DNA of 64,000 bases from Fodinibius sp052060035 (GTDB lineage Bacteria > Bacteroidota > Rhodothermia > Balneolales > Balneolaceae): positions 1 to 64,000 of the forward strand of contig NZ_JBPOEA010000014.1 in NCBI RefSeq assembly GCF_052060035.1, in the 5' to 3' direction. Shown in pieces: positions 17,943 to 26,609 of this stretch. The stretch's first letter is position 1, and each line of letters begins with the position of its first letter. Both the position numbers and the translations under genes were made by a program. The notes under the pieces are model-generated. The model saw nothing but the letters and a program-made list of their open reading frames with translations, was not told where the DNA came from and made no database searches.

Positions 17943-20345
17943 ATGCACTTATTCCCGAAACATCTGAGCGACAAAATTGGATTCGAGTCGATTCGAGAAG
18001 CTACGCTCAAAAAAGCACAGTCTGAAATGGCTCGCCACCAGATCAAAACGATGATGCCCTTTTCAGATCGCGAAGTTATCGAGCGACGGCTGCAACAGAC
18101 CAGCGAGATGATGGACCTGCTACTTAACGACTCTGCTTTTCCATTGCGAAATCTGCACGACGTACGTAACTATTTGGAAAAAGCACGTCCAGAAAACAGT
18201 ATCATTCCGTTGGAGGCTTTTGTAAAAATTCTGGAGCTCAGTATTACTGCCCGTGTAGTTAAATCCTATATCGATCAGCGGAAGGAGCATTATCCCGCTC
18301 TTAAAAAAATTGCCGTCGGACTCATTCCACTAAAAGATCTCGAAGACACGCTGCAAGATGTTCTTACCGATAATGGCGAACTCAGGAGCGATGCCAGCCC
18401 CAAGCTGCAATCCATCCGCAATAATATTAACAAACGAAAAAATGATCTACGCACAACGATAAACCGTGTAATGGGTCGTCTTTCTAAACAAGGAATGACT
18501 TCTGACGAAGGGGCTACTATTCGCAGTGGTCGCATGGTCATACCCGTGCAAGCTGAATACAAACGAAAAGTACAGGGATTTGTTCACGACGTCTCTTCAT
18601 CAGGACAAACGGTGTACCTGGAACCGGTAGAAGCGCTGGAAATCAATAACGAAATTCGCCAGCTCGAATCCGAAGAAAAACAGGAGATCGAACGTATTCT
18701 TCGCGAGCTAACCACGCATGTGCGGAAAGATCGGAACTCTATCCGACAAAACCTGGAAACCGTAACAACGTTCGATATTATTTCGGCCAAAGCACAACTA
18801 AGTATCGATCTGGATGGATTTGTGCCTGTGATTTCAGAGACCTCTCATCTATACCTGCGAGAAGCTTACAATCCGCTGTTACTACTCAAAAACTTTCAAC
18901 TTCCCAAAGAACAGCAGGAAGAAGTAGTACCGTTGAATTTGGAACTCACTGAGGATGAACGCTGCCTTGTTATTACCGGCCCCAATGCCGGCGGGAAATC
19001 AGTAGCGCTCAAAACACTGGGCTTATGCAGTATGATGATCCAATCCGGATTTGCTATTCCCGCCCGTGACAGCTCCGAGATTCCGATATTTAACAGCATA
19101 TTTGTGGATATGGGTGATGACCAATCCATCGAGAACGATTTGAGTACGTTTTCCTCGCGCCTCGACTGGATGAAACATACCTTGGATAATGCTAATGAAA
19201 ATAGCTTGGTGCTAATTGATGAGGCTGCTGCCGGCACCGATCCCGAAGAAGGTGGCGCACTATTTCAATCGCTCATCGAAATTCTAATGGAGCGAAAATC
19301 CAAAACGCTGGTTACCACCCACCACGGATCGCTTAAAGTTTTTGCCCACGATCACGAACACGCTGTCAACGGCTCGATGGAGTTTGATCAGGATACTCTT
19401 TCGCCCACTTACCGATTTAAGAAAGGCGTTCCGGGAAGCAGTTACGCTTTTGAAATTGCGGAGCGGATGCAACTTCAAAATAAACTTCTCAGTCGATCCC
19501 GCACGCTTTTGGGCGAAGCCAAAAGTGATATGGAAACGCTGATTACGGACCTCGAGTCTAAAACCCAAGAGGCCGAGGAGCTCAAAAAGAAATATGATCA
19601 GCTGAAATCAAAAACGGAAAGGGAACGACATCGTTTCGAAGAAAAATGCTCTGCCATTGAAAAAGAGAAAGAACAAATTCGGGAGAAGGCACTCAAGGAA
19701 GCCAAAGAAATAATGGACTCCGCAAACCAAAAAATTGAGGATGCCGTGCAACGAATCGTCGAAAAGGGTGAAAAGGATGACGAAACGATTAAAGAAGCGC
19801 GAAAAGAAGTCGCGTCTCATCGCAAAAAAATATCATCCGATCTACAGGAATTGGAGGAGGAGCAGGAACAATATCAGGATTCAGCCGAACAGCCAGAAGT
19901 CGGTGACTTAGTACGGTTAAAAGACGCCAATACGACAGGTGAATTAAAAGAGGTTAACGGAAATAAAGCAGTGATCTCGGCCGGTGGTCTACGAGTTAAA
20001 ACGAAATATAAAAAGCTTGTTAAAGTGGAGGATGCTTCAGATCGTCAGCACAAAAAACAGAAGGTAAAAGTGAATTTTGAAGGGGGCAATCGATTCAAAA
20101 TGGTGAAACCGCAGCTCAGCATTCGCGGCATGCGTGGTGATGCAGCTATGAAGGAGGTGCAACGTTATATTGATGATGCAGTGGCCGCAGGACGCAGTGA
20201 TGTGCAGATAATCCACGGTAAAGGCGAAGGCATCCTCAAGAAGTTAGTACACGAATACCTGAATGAACGTAAAGAGGTAGAAGGGTATGAGATAGCCCCG
20301 ATCTCTCAAGGCGGTGCCGGCTGCACAATCGTAAAGTTCAAATAA
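17943..20345 (+). CDS. mutS2: Endonuclease MutS2
   Basis: MutS2 is a MutS-related ATPase linked to suppression of recombination and, in some bacteria, ribosome rescue. The chain (800 aa) has the core/clamp region, a Walker A motif GPNAGGKS at 346-353, Walker B with LVLIDEAAAGTDPEEGG, an extended coiled coil (about 530-650) and a C-terminal Smr nuclease domain with IRGMRGDAA and the IIHGKGEG motif. It lacks the mismatch-recognition domain of MutS. It converges on the outer-membrane gene at 20356 with only 10 bases between stops and no terminator. Confidence 0.95.
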   Translation: MHLFPKHLSDKIGFESIREATLKKAQSEMARHQIKTMMPFSDREVIERRLQQTSEMMDLLLNDSAFPLRNLHDVRNYLEKARPENSIIPLEAFVKILELSITARVVKSYIDQRKEHYPALKKIAVGLIPLKDLEDTLQDVLTDNGELRSDASPKLQSIRNNINKRKNDLRTTINRVMGRLSKQGMTSDEGATIRSGRMVIPVQAEYKRKVQGFVHDVSSSGQTVYLEPVEALEINNEIRQLESEEKQEIERILRELTTHVRKDRNSIRQNLETVTTFDIISAKAQLSIDLDGFVPVISETSHLYLREAYNPLLLLKNFQLPKEQQEEVVPLNLELTEDERCLVITGPNAGGKSVALKTLGLCSMMIQSGFAIPARDSSEIPIFNSIFVDMGDDQSIENDLSTFSSRLDWMKHTLDNANENSLVLIDEAAAGTDPEEGGALFQSLIEILMERKSKTLVTTHHGSLKVFAHDHEHAVNGSMEFDQDTLSPTYRFKKGVPGSSYAFEIAERMQLQNKLLSRSRTLLGEAKSDMETLITDLESKTQEAEELKKKYDQLKSKTERERHRFEEKCSAIEKEKEQIREKALKEAKEIMDSANQKIEDAVQRIVEKGEKDDETIKEARKEVASHRKKISSDLQELEEEQEQYQDSAEQPEVGDLVRLKDANTTGELKEVNGNKAVISAGGLRVKTKYKKLVKVEDASDRQHKKQKVKVNFEGGNRFKMVKPQLSIRGMRGDAAMKEVQRYIDDAVAAGRSDVQIIHGKGEGILKKLVHEYLNERKEVEGYEIAPISQGGAGCTIVKFK

Positions 20346-20355
20346 TTACAATTCC

Positions 20356-20898
20356 TTAAAAGGAACCTAACCTCACAGAAACACCTATTCCGCCAAAAGG
20401 CTGCTCGGTGTTAACATTTAAAAAACTATTTATCCCTAACGCCAAAAACCGTATAGGCTGCCAAGATACTTGTCCTCTCAAAGGAAAACCAATACTCGTT
20501 TCTATAGACGTTTTCGTTCCCCTTCCAAATAAATCAGAATATCCCTCGCCTCCTATGACCGCTACTCCAGTTCCCGCCGAAAGGTAAAAAGAGCGATAAT
20601 TCATGCTTCGACCATAAAGCAAAGCGATATCCCAGGTCTCGGTTCCTACATCCAAATCAGTACTTGTAGTACTTATTGAAAAAAGATGATTGTTATAATC
20701 AACTACCAAGTCTGCCTGTACCCCAGTTCCCAGTGTAGTAATAGATGGACCGGCCTGCACCCCGTAGTTAATATTGGAATCACTTTTTTGCATTCCCTGA
20801 CCATAGCTTACAGAAGTGCTGGTAACAAGTATTAACGGTAGACCTAATAAAACCAGCAATGCTTTTCGCAATTCAGACTTGTTGAATCTAATACCCAT
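20356..20898 (-). CDS. Hypothetical secreted, probable outer-membrane protein
   Basis: I do not recognise this 180 aa protein. It has a signal peptide (hydrophobic stretch about 12-30, ending near SVSYGQG) and then alternating polar/hydrophobic strands ending in VSVRLGSF, with a terminal aromatic residue as in outer-membrane barrels. It lies 3 bases downstream of the larger outer-membrane-type gene at 20902, so the two are probably co-translated and may work together. Confidence 0.65.
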   Translation of the reverse strand: MGIRFNKSELRKALLVLLGLPLILVTSTSVSYGQGMQKSDSNINYGVQAGPSITTLGTGVQADLVVDYNNHLFSISTTSTDLDVGTETWDIALLYGRSMNYRSFYLSAGTGVAVIGGEGYSDLFGRGTKTSIETSIGFPLRGQVSWQPIRFLALGINSFLNVNTEQPFGGIGVSVRLGSF

Positions 20899-20901
20899 AT
20901 C

Positions 20902-22155
20902 TTAAAACCTTGTATTTACAACATTCGCAAAGTCGGAACCAAATGTATACGAAAGGGATATCGCTCCATAAATTGAATAATCAGTAGCTAATTCTTTTTG
21001 TTCCAAAAGAACATCCTCAATTGATGTATCTCCTATGGGCAGTGAAAGTTGATCTTGAATCATCTCAAACCGGGTATAGAAACTAAGTGAAAGTCCCTCC
21101 GTCAACCGAACAGAAATATCTGCGAACATTTCTGCACGACGCTGACTAAAATCATGAAGATAATGGGCCCCTTCAATTCCACCTTGTATCTCTCCCCATG
21201 GCTGTTTAATACGAACCGATGCAGAAAGCTCTTGGTTGTACAAATGCTCGTTAGATTTTTTAAATATCGTCTGTTCATAATAATCAGCATAAACATACCC
21301 CACTCTATACGTAAAAGTGAGGGATTTTCGGGTAGCTTCCTGGTAGGGAAATATATTGTATTCAACCCCCGGTGTTAATCGGAACCGGTGTCTATAATTA
21401 CGATCATTTCGAGTTAGATAATCTCCAAAGACCCCCAAAGACCAATGGTCATTCAGGCTCTTGATAGCATAACTGTTAATACCATGCCTGTGCCTCCGGC
21501 TCGTTATCGGATCGTCTTTTCCCTCCCGATCTATCTCAACGTATTCATAATTAAAATAGGGACGAAACCTAATCTTCCACTCATCAGTAACATGATCGGC
21601 ATAAAACCCCCACCGTGAATCAAACTCCTTTTGATTCGACTCTAAATCCAATCGTAGACTTCCGGCATAAATCCTAAACACCCAGTAATTCCATGGATCT
21701 TCGACTTGCTGATCTGAAGCTTGATCACCTTCACCTCCAAGATATTCAAGTCGATACATCGAAGGATCAGAAACTTGTATAACATATCCCACAAGTCCCA
21801 TCTTTATTACTTCGTTTAACCCTTTCCTTCTTTCATCAGCAGAAGCATCCCGGTTTACAGTATGATTTAAAGTGTATTCTATGTCTTTAAAATTTCTTCG
21901 TCCAATAAAAGTCAGTTCGTACTGCCGTCCGCCACTGCCTGTATTTTCATACGTTATAAAAAGATGAATATCTGCCGGTTTTGGATCCCTCACATAATTA
22001 ACAAACGTAATTTCACGACGTATGTGATCATAATCACAGGATTGGCAATCTACATATACACTAAGTTTAGACGACTCTCGATTATTGGATACATTTTCTG
22101 TACCCTGAGCATGTATCTTGGGAGAAATAACAAGTAAAACAAGCAACAGCCCCAT
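20902..22155 (-). CDS. Conserved hypothetical exported protein with C-terminal barrel-like region
   Basis: No named family can be assigned with confidence. The first ~130 mature residues form a distinct soluble domain (VYVDCQSCDYDHIRREITFV, NYVRDPKPADIHLFITYENTG), containing a CxxC pair. The last ~230 residues are rich in alternating aromatic and polar strands (HRFRLTPGVEYNIFPYQEA, LSLSFYTRFEMIQDQL) and end in VVNTRF, like an outer-membrane beta barrel. The start is unclear: ATG 22155 gives a hydrophobic leader ending PKIHAQG without an upstream positive charge; GTG 22245 and TTG 22308 would lengthen it. Second gene of the pair at 20356. Confidence 0.65.
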   Translation of the reverse strand: MGLLLVLLVISPKIHAQGTENVSNNRESSKLSVYVDCQSCDYDHIRREITFVNYVRDPKPADIHLFITYENTGSGGRQYELTFIGRRNFKDIEYTLNHTVNRDASADERRKGLNEVIKMGLVGYVIQVSDPSMYRLEYLGGEGDQASDQQVEDPWNYWVFRIYAGSLRLDLESNQKEFDSRWGFYADHVTDEWKIRFRPYFNYEYVEIDREGKDDPITSRRHRHGINSYAIKSLNDHWSLGVFGDYLTRNDRNYRHRFRLTPGVEYNIFPYQEATRKSLTFTYRVGYVYADYYEQTIFKKSNEHLYNQELSASVRIKQPWGEIQGGIEGAHYLHDFSQRRAEMFADISVRLTEGLSLSFYTRFEMIQDQLSLPIGDTSIEDVLLEQKELATDYSIYGAISLSYTFGSDFANVVNTRF

Positions 22156-22508
22156 CCAAAATTTAAGACTGTTGTTAAATAGCCCATTAGTAGTAAAGAA
22201 ATTTAAAGAAACGTAATGGTAATTTTTAAAACCCGTTTTACTCACAACTAATGTCCAAAAAAATTCTATGTTAGTTCTTCCGAAAATACAATACCCACTT
22301 CTGGGCAATATTTAAATAAAAAAAGAGACAGGGTGATGGTAATAAACAATTAAGAACCTAACATGGAAATTTAAATATTAATACATTTTACACCTATCCT
22401 TATATTCTTTTAACAAAATCGCACGAATTCAAACCACTTTCCCATCTTGCTAAGGCAAGAAAGCTAAATAGATTCAAAACATCAGGTAATCTCAATAACG
22501 TTAAGTTT

Positions 22509-23249
22509 TTAAAGTTTACTTTTTATAATCTCCTTGACAGAATCCCAGCTTCCTTCGGCTTGTTGGTCAACGTCAAGACCTTCGGTTGCAAGCTTCTCGG
22601 TAACCGCTTGATCCCCTGTAATAACCGTTGCATTTTCATAGTCGGCATTAGGAAAGGCTGCCAGTATACGATTTACCGAACGACGGGAATGGAAGATGAC
22701 AAATTCCGGCTCATGGGCAGCAAAATCTTTTCGGAATTCCTGCAGGTTTTCTTCTTTGGGACCCTCTAACGCAAAGAGCACCAGCTCATCCACCTTAATA
22801 TCCAACTCTCGCAACAAGGCCGGCAAATCTTCTGCTGTTTTGTCTCCGCAGGGATAGAGCGTTTTGCCAATGCGTTTTATCCGCAGCATAAATTCAAGCA
22901 GGTTGATAGCCTGACCCTCTGAATGAGGATGAACGGCTGGTATACCCTGCTCTTCGAGATAATCTGCTGTATGTTGGTTTAACGCCAAATTCAGCTGATC
23001 CCGCGCTTCTTCCATCTTGTCAAACTCTTGCAGCCACTTAATCCAAAACTGGGCATTTCTTTTACTGCCGTGTACGATATTTTCATAATCCTCAAGATTT
23101 TCCAAAGCATCCAGAATGTCAGCATTATCTTCCAATGCTTCATAGCGTTCCAGAGGATAATGCAGTACTAAAATGGGTTGTTCTTCAAACTCTGACCGAA
23201 AAACTTCAGTATCTTCTTTAGCTGCTGTTAGTAAAACTGATCGACTCAT
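22509..23249 (-). CDS. Uroporphyrinogen-III synthase-like protein (second HemD paralogue)
   Basis: This 246 aa protein has the two-lobed HemD pattern: an N-terminal half beginning VLLTAAKEDTEVFRSEF, a central crossover, and a second half with FVIFHSRRSVNRILAAF and ATVITGDQAVTEKLATEGL, equivalent to the phase containing TSTNG/YSPSAV and AIGPTTAGAL in the true HemD at 47256. It is diverged and lies outside the hem operon, downstream of an Omp85-type gene and an AhpD-like gene. It may be a second uroporphyrinogen-III synthase or a relative with a different job. Confidence 0.65.
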   Translation of the reverse strand: MSRSVLLTAAKEDTEVFRSEFEEQPILVLHYPLERYEALEDNADILDALENLEDYENIVHGSKRNAQFWIKWLQEFDKMEEARDQLNLALNQHTADYLEEQGIPAVHPHSEGQAINLLEFMLRIKRIGKTLYPCGDKTAEDLPALLRELDIKVDELVLFALEGPKEENLQEFRKDFAAHEPEFVIFHSRRSVNRILAAFPNADYENATVITGDQAVTEKLATEGLDVDQQAEGSWDSVKEIIKSKL

Positions 23250-23339
23250 TTTATCAGAAAAAAATTAAACCTTGATTAAATTTTATAAAAATCTCCTTAA
23301 ATAAATTTACCCTGACACAAGTTTATTTAACAAATGATC

Positions 23340-24482
23340 CTAAAACATATACCCTATCCCAATGTAAATTCGGCTCACATCTTCAGAAAAACCAATCTCT
23401 CCGCGCAGGATAAAATCGGGATTAAAAATTGACATTGCTCCGCCGAATCCGACGGTTTGATGATATCCTTCAAACAAATCACTTACGTCGTCTGTTTCGG
23501 TAAAAACTCTTCCCGTATCGGTAAAAAATTGTCCGCCAAATTTAAGATTATAAAGCTCTGGGAATTTGAGCAGCCACGTGCGTAATTCCAACGTATAGGC
23601 CAATGAGGTATTTCCTTTGAAACGATTAAGTGGATAACCACGGAGCGTTTTTTTATCCCCGAGCGTAGATAATTCCCAGTAGGGAGTATCGCCCGCGGCA
23701 TGATGTGCTTCCAAGCGATTTGCGACGGTTAACCAATCAAACAGATAAAAATATTGGCGCAACTCCAGTCGTGCCGTAGCCAATCCATAGCTTCCAATCC
23801 ATTTTGGGGCTGCCCGGAGTTCGAGCTCAGCCCTGTTTCCACGGTGGGGATCAAATTCACTATCGCGATTCTCCCAAATAAGTCCCGTATTCAAATTATT
23901 AACCCAACCACCTTCGCTCCCATTAGGCGGTTGCAAAGCAAACGATGATTGTTCTTTGATTATATATGGAATATGATATTCAGTAGCCGCTCCGAACTGC
24001 AGATCAAGCTGCTTGCGTCCTCGTTCATAAATTGGTTTTCTAATCCGATAGTCCAGACTAAACCCAACAGACCTAAAGAAATAATATTCATCCTCCCATT
24101 GGTCATCGGTAAATGTTGTTTCATTTCCAATCCCAAAAAACTGATCCTGCGTATAACGATAAAAATATATATCTGCTATTGAGCGAATTTCGCGACCAAA
24201 AGTTTGGGTCTGCTCATATCTTGCTTCCACCTCTACAAAACCTTTGGTGCTGGCAATAGCCGAAGTCTCCAATAAATTATTAAAGGGTTTGTGGTTGCCA
24301 CGGTAATCGTATCGGCTAAAAATTACCCCACCAATAAATCCTTCATTGGAGCTATATCCCGCTGCCGGAACTATGGCCGTTGATACTGAATCAGGCTCTC
24401 CTTGCGGTCCCATCACTTGAGCATTAACCGAAGTGCCTGTCAAGAATATTATGAGGAATAATAGTAATGCGTGACGAATCAA
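23340..24482 (-). CDS. Omp85-type (BamA/TamA-like) outer-membrane barrel protein
   Basis: A signal peptide (LLLFLIIFLTGTSVNAQ) is followed directly by a surface-antigen/Omp85-like 16-strand barrel region without POTRA domains. Recognisable segments are GNRAELELRAAP, LRGYPLNRFKGNTSLAYTLELR (the L6-type RGY/F motif, written here in part as LRGYPLNRF) and the final strand GEIGFSEDVSRIYIGIGYMF ending in Phe. It is 380 aa, much shorter than BamA, matching stand-alone barrel members of unknown role. The only in-frame start is TTG 24482. It sits 12 bases after the AhpD-like gene. Confidence 0.8.
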   Translation of the reverse strand: MIRHALLLFLIIFLTGTSVNAQVMGPQGEPDSVSTAIVPAAGYSSNEGFIGGVIFSRYDYRGNHKPFNNLLETSAIASTKGFVEVEARYEQTQTFGREIRSIADIYFYRYTQDQFFGIGNETTFTDDQWEDEYYFFRSVGFSLDYRIRKPIYERGRKQLDLQFGAATEYHIPYIIKEQSSFALQPPNGSEGGWVNNLNTGLIWENRDSEFDPHRGNRAELELRAAPKWIGSYGLATARLELRQYFYLFDWLTVANRLEAHHAAGDTPYWELSTLGDKKTLRGYPLNRFKGNTSLAYTLELRTWLLKFPELYNLKFGGQFFTDTGRVFTETDDVSDLFEGYHQTVGFGGAMSIFNPDFILRGEIGFSEDVSRIYIGIGYMF

Positions 24483-24494
24483 AATGGTAATATT

Positions 24495-24866
24495 TTAAGA
24501 ATCGAGATGACCTTCTTTTTCCAATATTTCGAGCGTATCCACCGCATGACGCAAGTGTGGTATTACGATACTTCCTCCAACAACCAGCGCCACATTTAAC
24601 GCATCAACAATTTCATCTTTGGCAAATCCGCTTTTAGCGCACTGCTCCAAATGATAATCGATGCAATCATTGCACCGCAGTACTGCCGAAGCCACCAATC
24701 CGAGCAACTCCTTGGTCTGCGCAGGTAATGCCCCATCTTTATAGGTATTATTATCGAGGTTAAAAAAACGCTTGATCCCCAGATGATCCAGATCAAACAC
24801 TTTTTCGTTTGCTTGCTCGCGCTCTTTACGAAATTGTTCCAGTCGGTTGCTTTCTATTTTGCTCAT
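24495..24866 (-). CDS. Carboxymuconolactone decarboxylase / AhpD-like protein
   Basis: The 123 aa protein contains the CMD-family CxxC-x3-H motif in AVLRCNDCIDYHLEQCAKSG, which in AhpD-type proteins forms a redox-active cysteine pair with a proton-relay histidine. The following helix (FAKDEIVDALNVALVVGGSIVIPH) is also typical. Function could be peroxide-related or a small-molecule decarboxylase; sequence alone does not decide. It is first in a minus-strand set with the Omp85-type and HemD-like genes. Confidence 0.88.
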   Translation of the reverse strand: MSKIESNRLEQFRKEREQANEKVFDLDHLGIKRFFNLDNNTYKDGALPAQTKELLGLVASAVLRCNDCIDYHLEQCAKSGFAKDEIVDALNVALVVGGSIVIPHLRHAVDTLEILEKEGHLDS

Positions 24867-24940
24867 CCTTTTACTACATTCTGTTTGAAAAAGACCTGTT
24901 AAGATACGACATATTTTCAGGAAGTTTAATCATAATTCTA

Positions 24941-24952
24941 AACCAGCTGGTT
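24941..24952. promoter_or_regulatory. Perfect 12-base palindrome in a divergent promoter region
   Basis: AACCAGCTGGTT is fully self-complementary and lies in the 102-base spacer between the divergent AhpD-like and GDSL genes, 17 bases before the TTG start of the latter. It could be a regulator site; no family is implied by sequence alone. Confidence 0.3.
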
Positions 24953-24968
24953 AGGATTCCATTTTAGT

Positions 24969-26468
24969 TTGAACAGTAAAAAAACACATCCCAAACATAA
25001 ACTGGTAGTTCTCGGTGATAGCGTTAGCCAGGGATTTCAAAACGGCGGTATATACCGCACCGACCTTAATTTCCCCAATTTTTTACGTCAATGCTGGGAA
25101 CCGGAACCTGAATTCGAACAGCCCTTGTTTACTGCGCAGGCAGGCATTCCGCTGAACCTTGAAGTTCTGGCTCGCGGACTTTCGGATGAGTTCGGCGAAT
25201 CCATTGAGTGGAATGAATACCTACCCGCTATTAGCCACCTTTATTCAACTTTGAGGCGTGTAAAACGCTATTGGGAGGGAAAAATAAAACCCCTGAAGCA
25301 GAAGCGCGAAATACCCTATCACAATCAATCGATATGGGGATTTGCCATGAACGATGCATGGATGATTACCGAACAAAACAGCCGGGAACATATTGAAACC
25401 CAGCCTGAAACCTTTTCTATGTTTGACATGCTGCCTGATCACGCTATGTATGTTACCGCCCGGCTGGTTCTCAACCCTTCCTTTAACAAGCGGTTTGGTC
25501 AATACACACAGATCGACAATGTCAACTTTCTGCAACAACACGGCGGGATCGAAAATCTCATTGTCACCATGGGCCATAACAATGTGATTGGAGCCGTTTC
25601 AGATCTCAAGTATGTGCTTTCTGAGGAGGAAGATTTGGGTAAATTTCCGACCGAAAGAGATTACACGGTCTATCGTCCCGAGCATTTTGAACAGGAGTTT
25701 CGCAAGCTGGCTGAAAAGGTCAGTAAAATAGGAGCTGAACGTATCATCACTCAAACCATCCCCTACGTAACCATCCCACCCGTTTCGCGCGGGGTTAATG
25801 CAGATAAATCCCGTAAAGGACATACCGGTTACTTCGATTACTACACACGTTTCTGGGTTTGGGATGCCGATTTTAATCCCGATACACATCCACATCTTAC
25901 TAAAGAACAGGCTATTTCACTCGATCAAAATGTTGACGAGTACAATACTATCATACGCGAGATAGCGGATGAATACGGTTGGATTACAGTGCCATTAAAT
26001 CGATATGTGAGCGGCATTGCTCGCCGTCGACTTGGGGGTAAAATGCGACTGCCCTACCCCAAAGAATTCTGCAAGGCCATGAACCGCAATCCCAATACCA
26101 AACATCTTGTGGAAGACCATGAAAACCCCAAACTTAGTACCGATTATTTGCGGATCGACCGTGATTCAGGTAAAGTCTATAAGGGAGGTATATTCAGCTT
26201 AGATGGCATCCATCCCACAACCATTGGATATGGGCTCATCGCACATTTGTATAAACAAACTATGGAACAGCACGGCATTTCTTTTGATAAACCGCTGGAT
26301 TGGGATCACATTATCAAAAGTGATTCGCTGGTCACCAATCCGCCCTTTATTCTTGTAGAACTCAGGAAGTTTTTACGCTTTCTCTCACTTGGACGACAGA
26401 AAAAACTATCAACCGTCAGTAGCGGGGTCCTGAACCAGCTCATGGATCTGTTTTCAGACCGGGATTGA
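24969..26468 (+). CDS. SGNH/GDSL-type hydrolase
   Basis: The first strand carries the nucleophile motif VVLGDSVSQGF (block I). Block III appears as VTMGHNNVIGAV, with GHNN in place of GxND, and block V as LDGIHPTTIGYG, supplying the Asp-x-x-His pair. At 499 aa it is much longer than common GDSL esterases (about 200-350 aa), with a large insertion between blocks. No signal peptide is visible, so it is probably cytoplasmic. The start is TTG 24969, since no ATG precedes the GDS motif. Substrate unknown. Confidence 0.85.
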   Translation: MNSKKTHPKHKLVVLGDSVSQGFQNGGIYRTDLNFPNFLRQCWEPEPEFEQPLFTAQAGIPLNLEVLARGLSDEFGESIEWNEYLPAISHLYSTLRRVKRYWEGKIKPLKQKREIPYHNQSIWGFAMNDAWMITEQNSREHIETQPETFSMFDMLPDHAMYVTARLVLNPSFNKRFGQYTQIDNVNFLQQHGGIENLIVTMGHNNVIGAVSDLKYVLSEEEDLGKFPTERDYTVYRPEHFEQEFRKLAEKVSKIGAERIITQTIPYVTIPPVSRGVNADKSRKGHTGYFDYYTRFWVWDADFNPDTHPHLTKEQAISLDQNVDEYNTIIREIADEYGWITVPLNRYVSGIARRRLGGKMRLPYPKEFCKAMNRNPNTKHLVEDHENPKLSTDYLRIDRDSGKVYKGGIFSLDGIHPTTIGYGLIAHLYKQTMEQHGISFDKPLDWDHIIKSDSLVTNPPFILVELRKFLRFLSLGRQKKLSTVSSGVLNQLMDLFSDRD

Positions 26469-26538
26469 TTAAGACCATTTCCGCTAATTAGATCTACATC
26501 AACCTTCCTGTGGGCAACCCAAAAAGACTATTCTTTTA

Positions 26539-26588
26539 TTTAGAATTAGTCTATATAGTTTTTATCTTCGCCTCTAATTAGAATTAAT
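26539..26588 (+). promoter_or_regulatory. Candidate iron-responsive operator/promoter of the iron-uptake operon
   Basis: TTTAGA-ATTAG-TCTATA (26539-26555) is a TAGA-N5-TCTA palindrome of the same design as those at 34040-34054 and 51514-51528. A second site, the palindrome TCTAATTAGA (26573-26582), extends into TAATTAGAATTAAT, a 14-mer that recurs in reverse complement at 34042-34055. TATCTTCG between the two (26563-26570) resembles the Bacteroidetes -7 element. The layout suggests metal-dependent repression, as by DtxR/IdeR-like proteins whose boxes have TTAG/CTAA halves; that identity is inference. Confidence 0.6.
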
Positions 26589-26609
26589 ATAAATAAAAAT
26601 GAACTACTA

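Noticed and set aside
26539..26588. Classical Fur box (GATAATGATAATCATTATC type)
   Set aside because: The palindromes are TTAGA/TCTAA-based and lack the GATAAT repeats, so a Fur box is not claimed.
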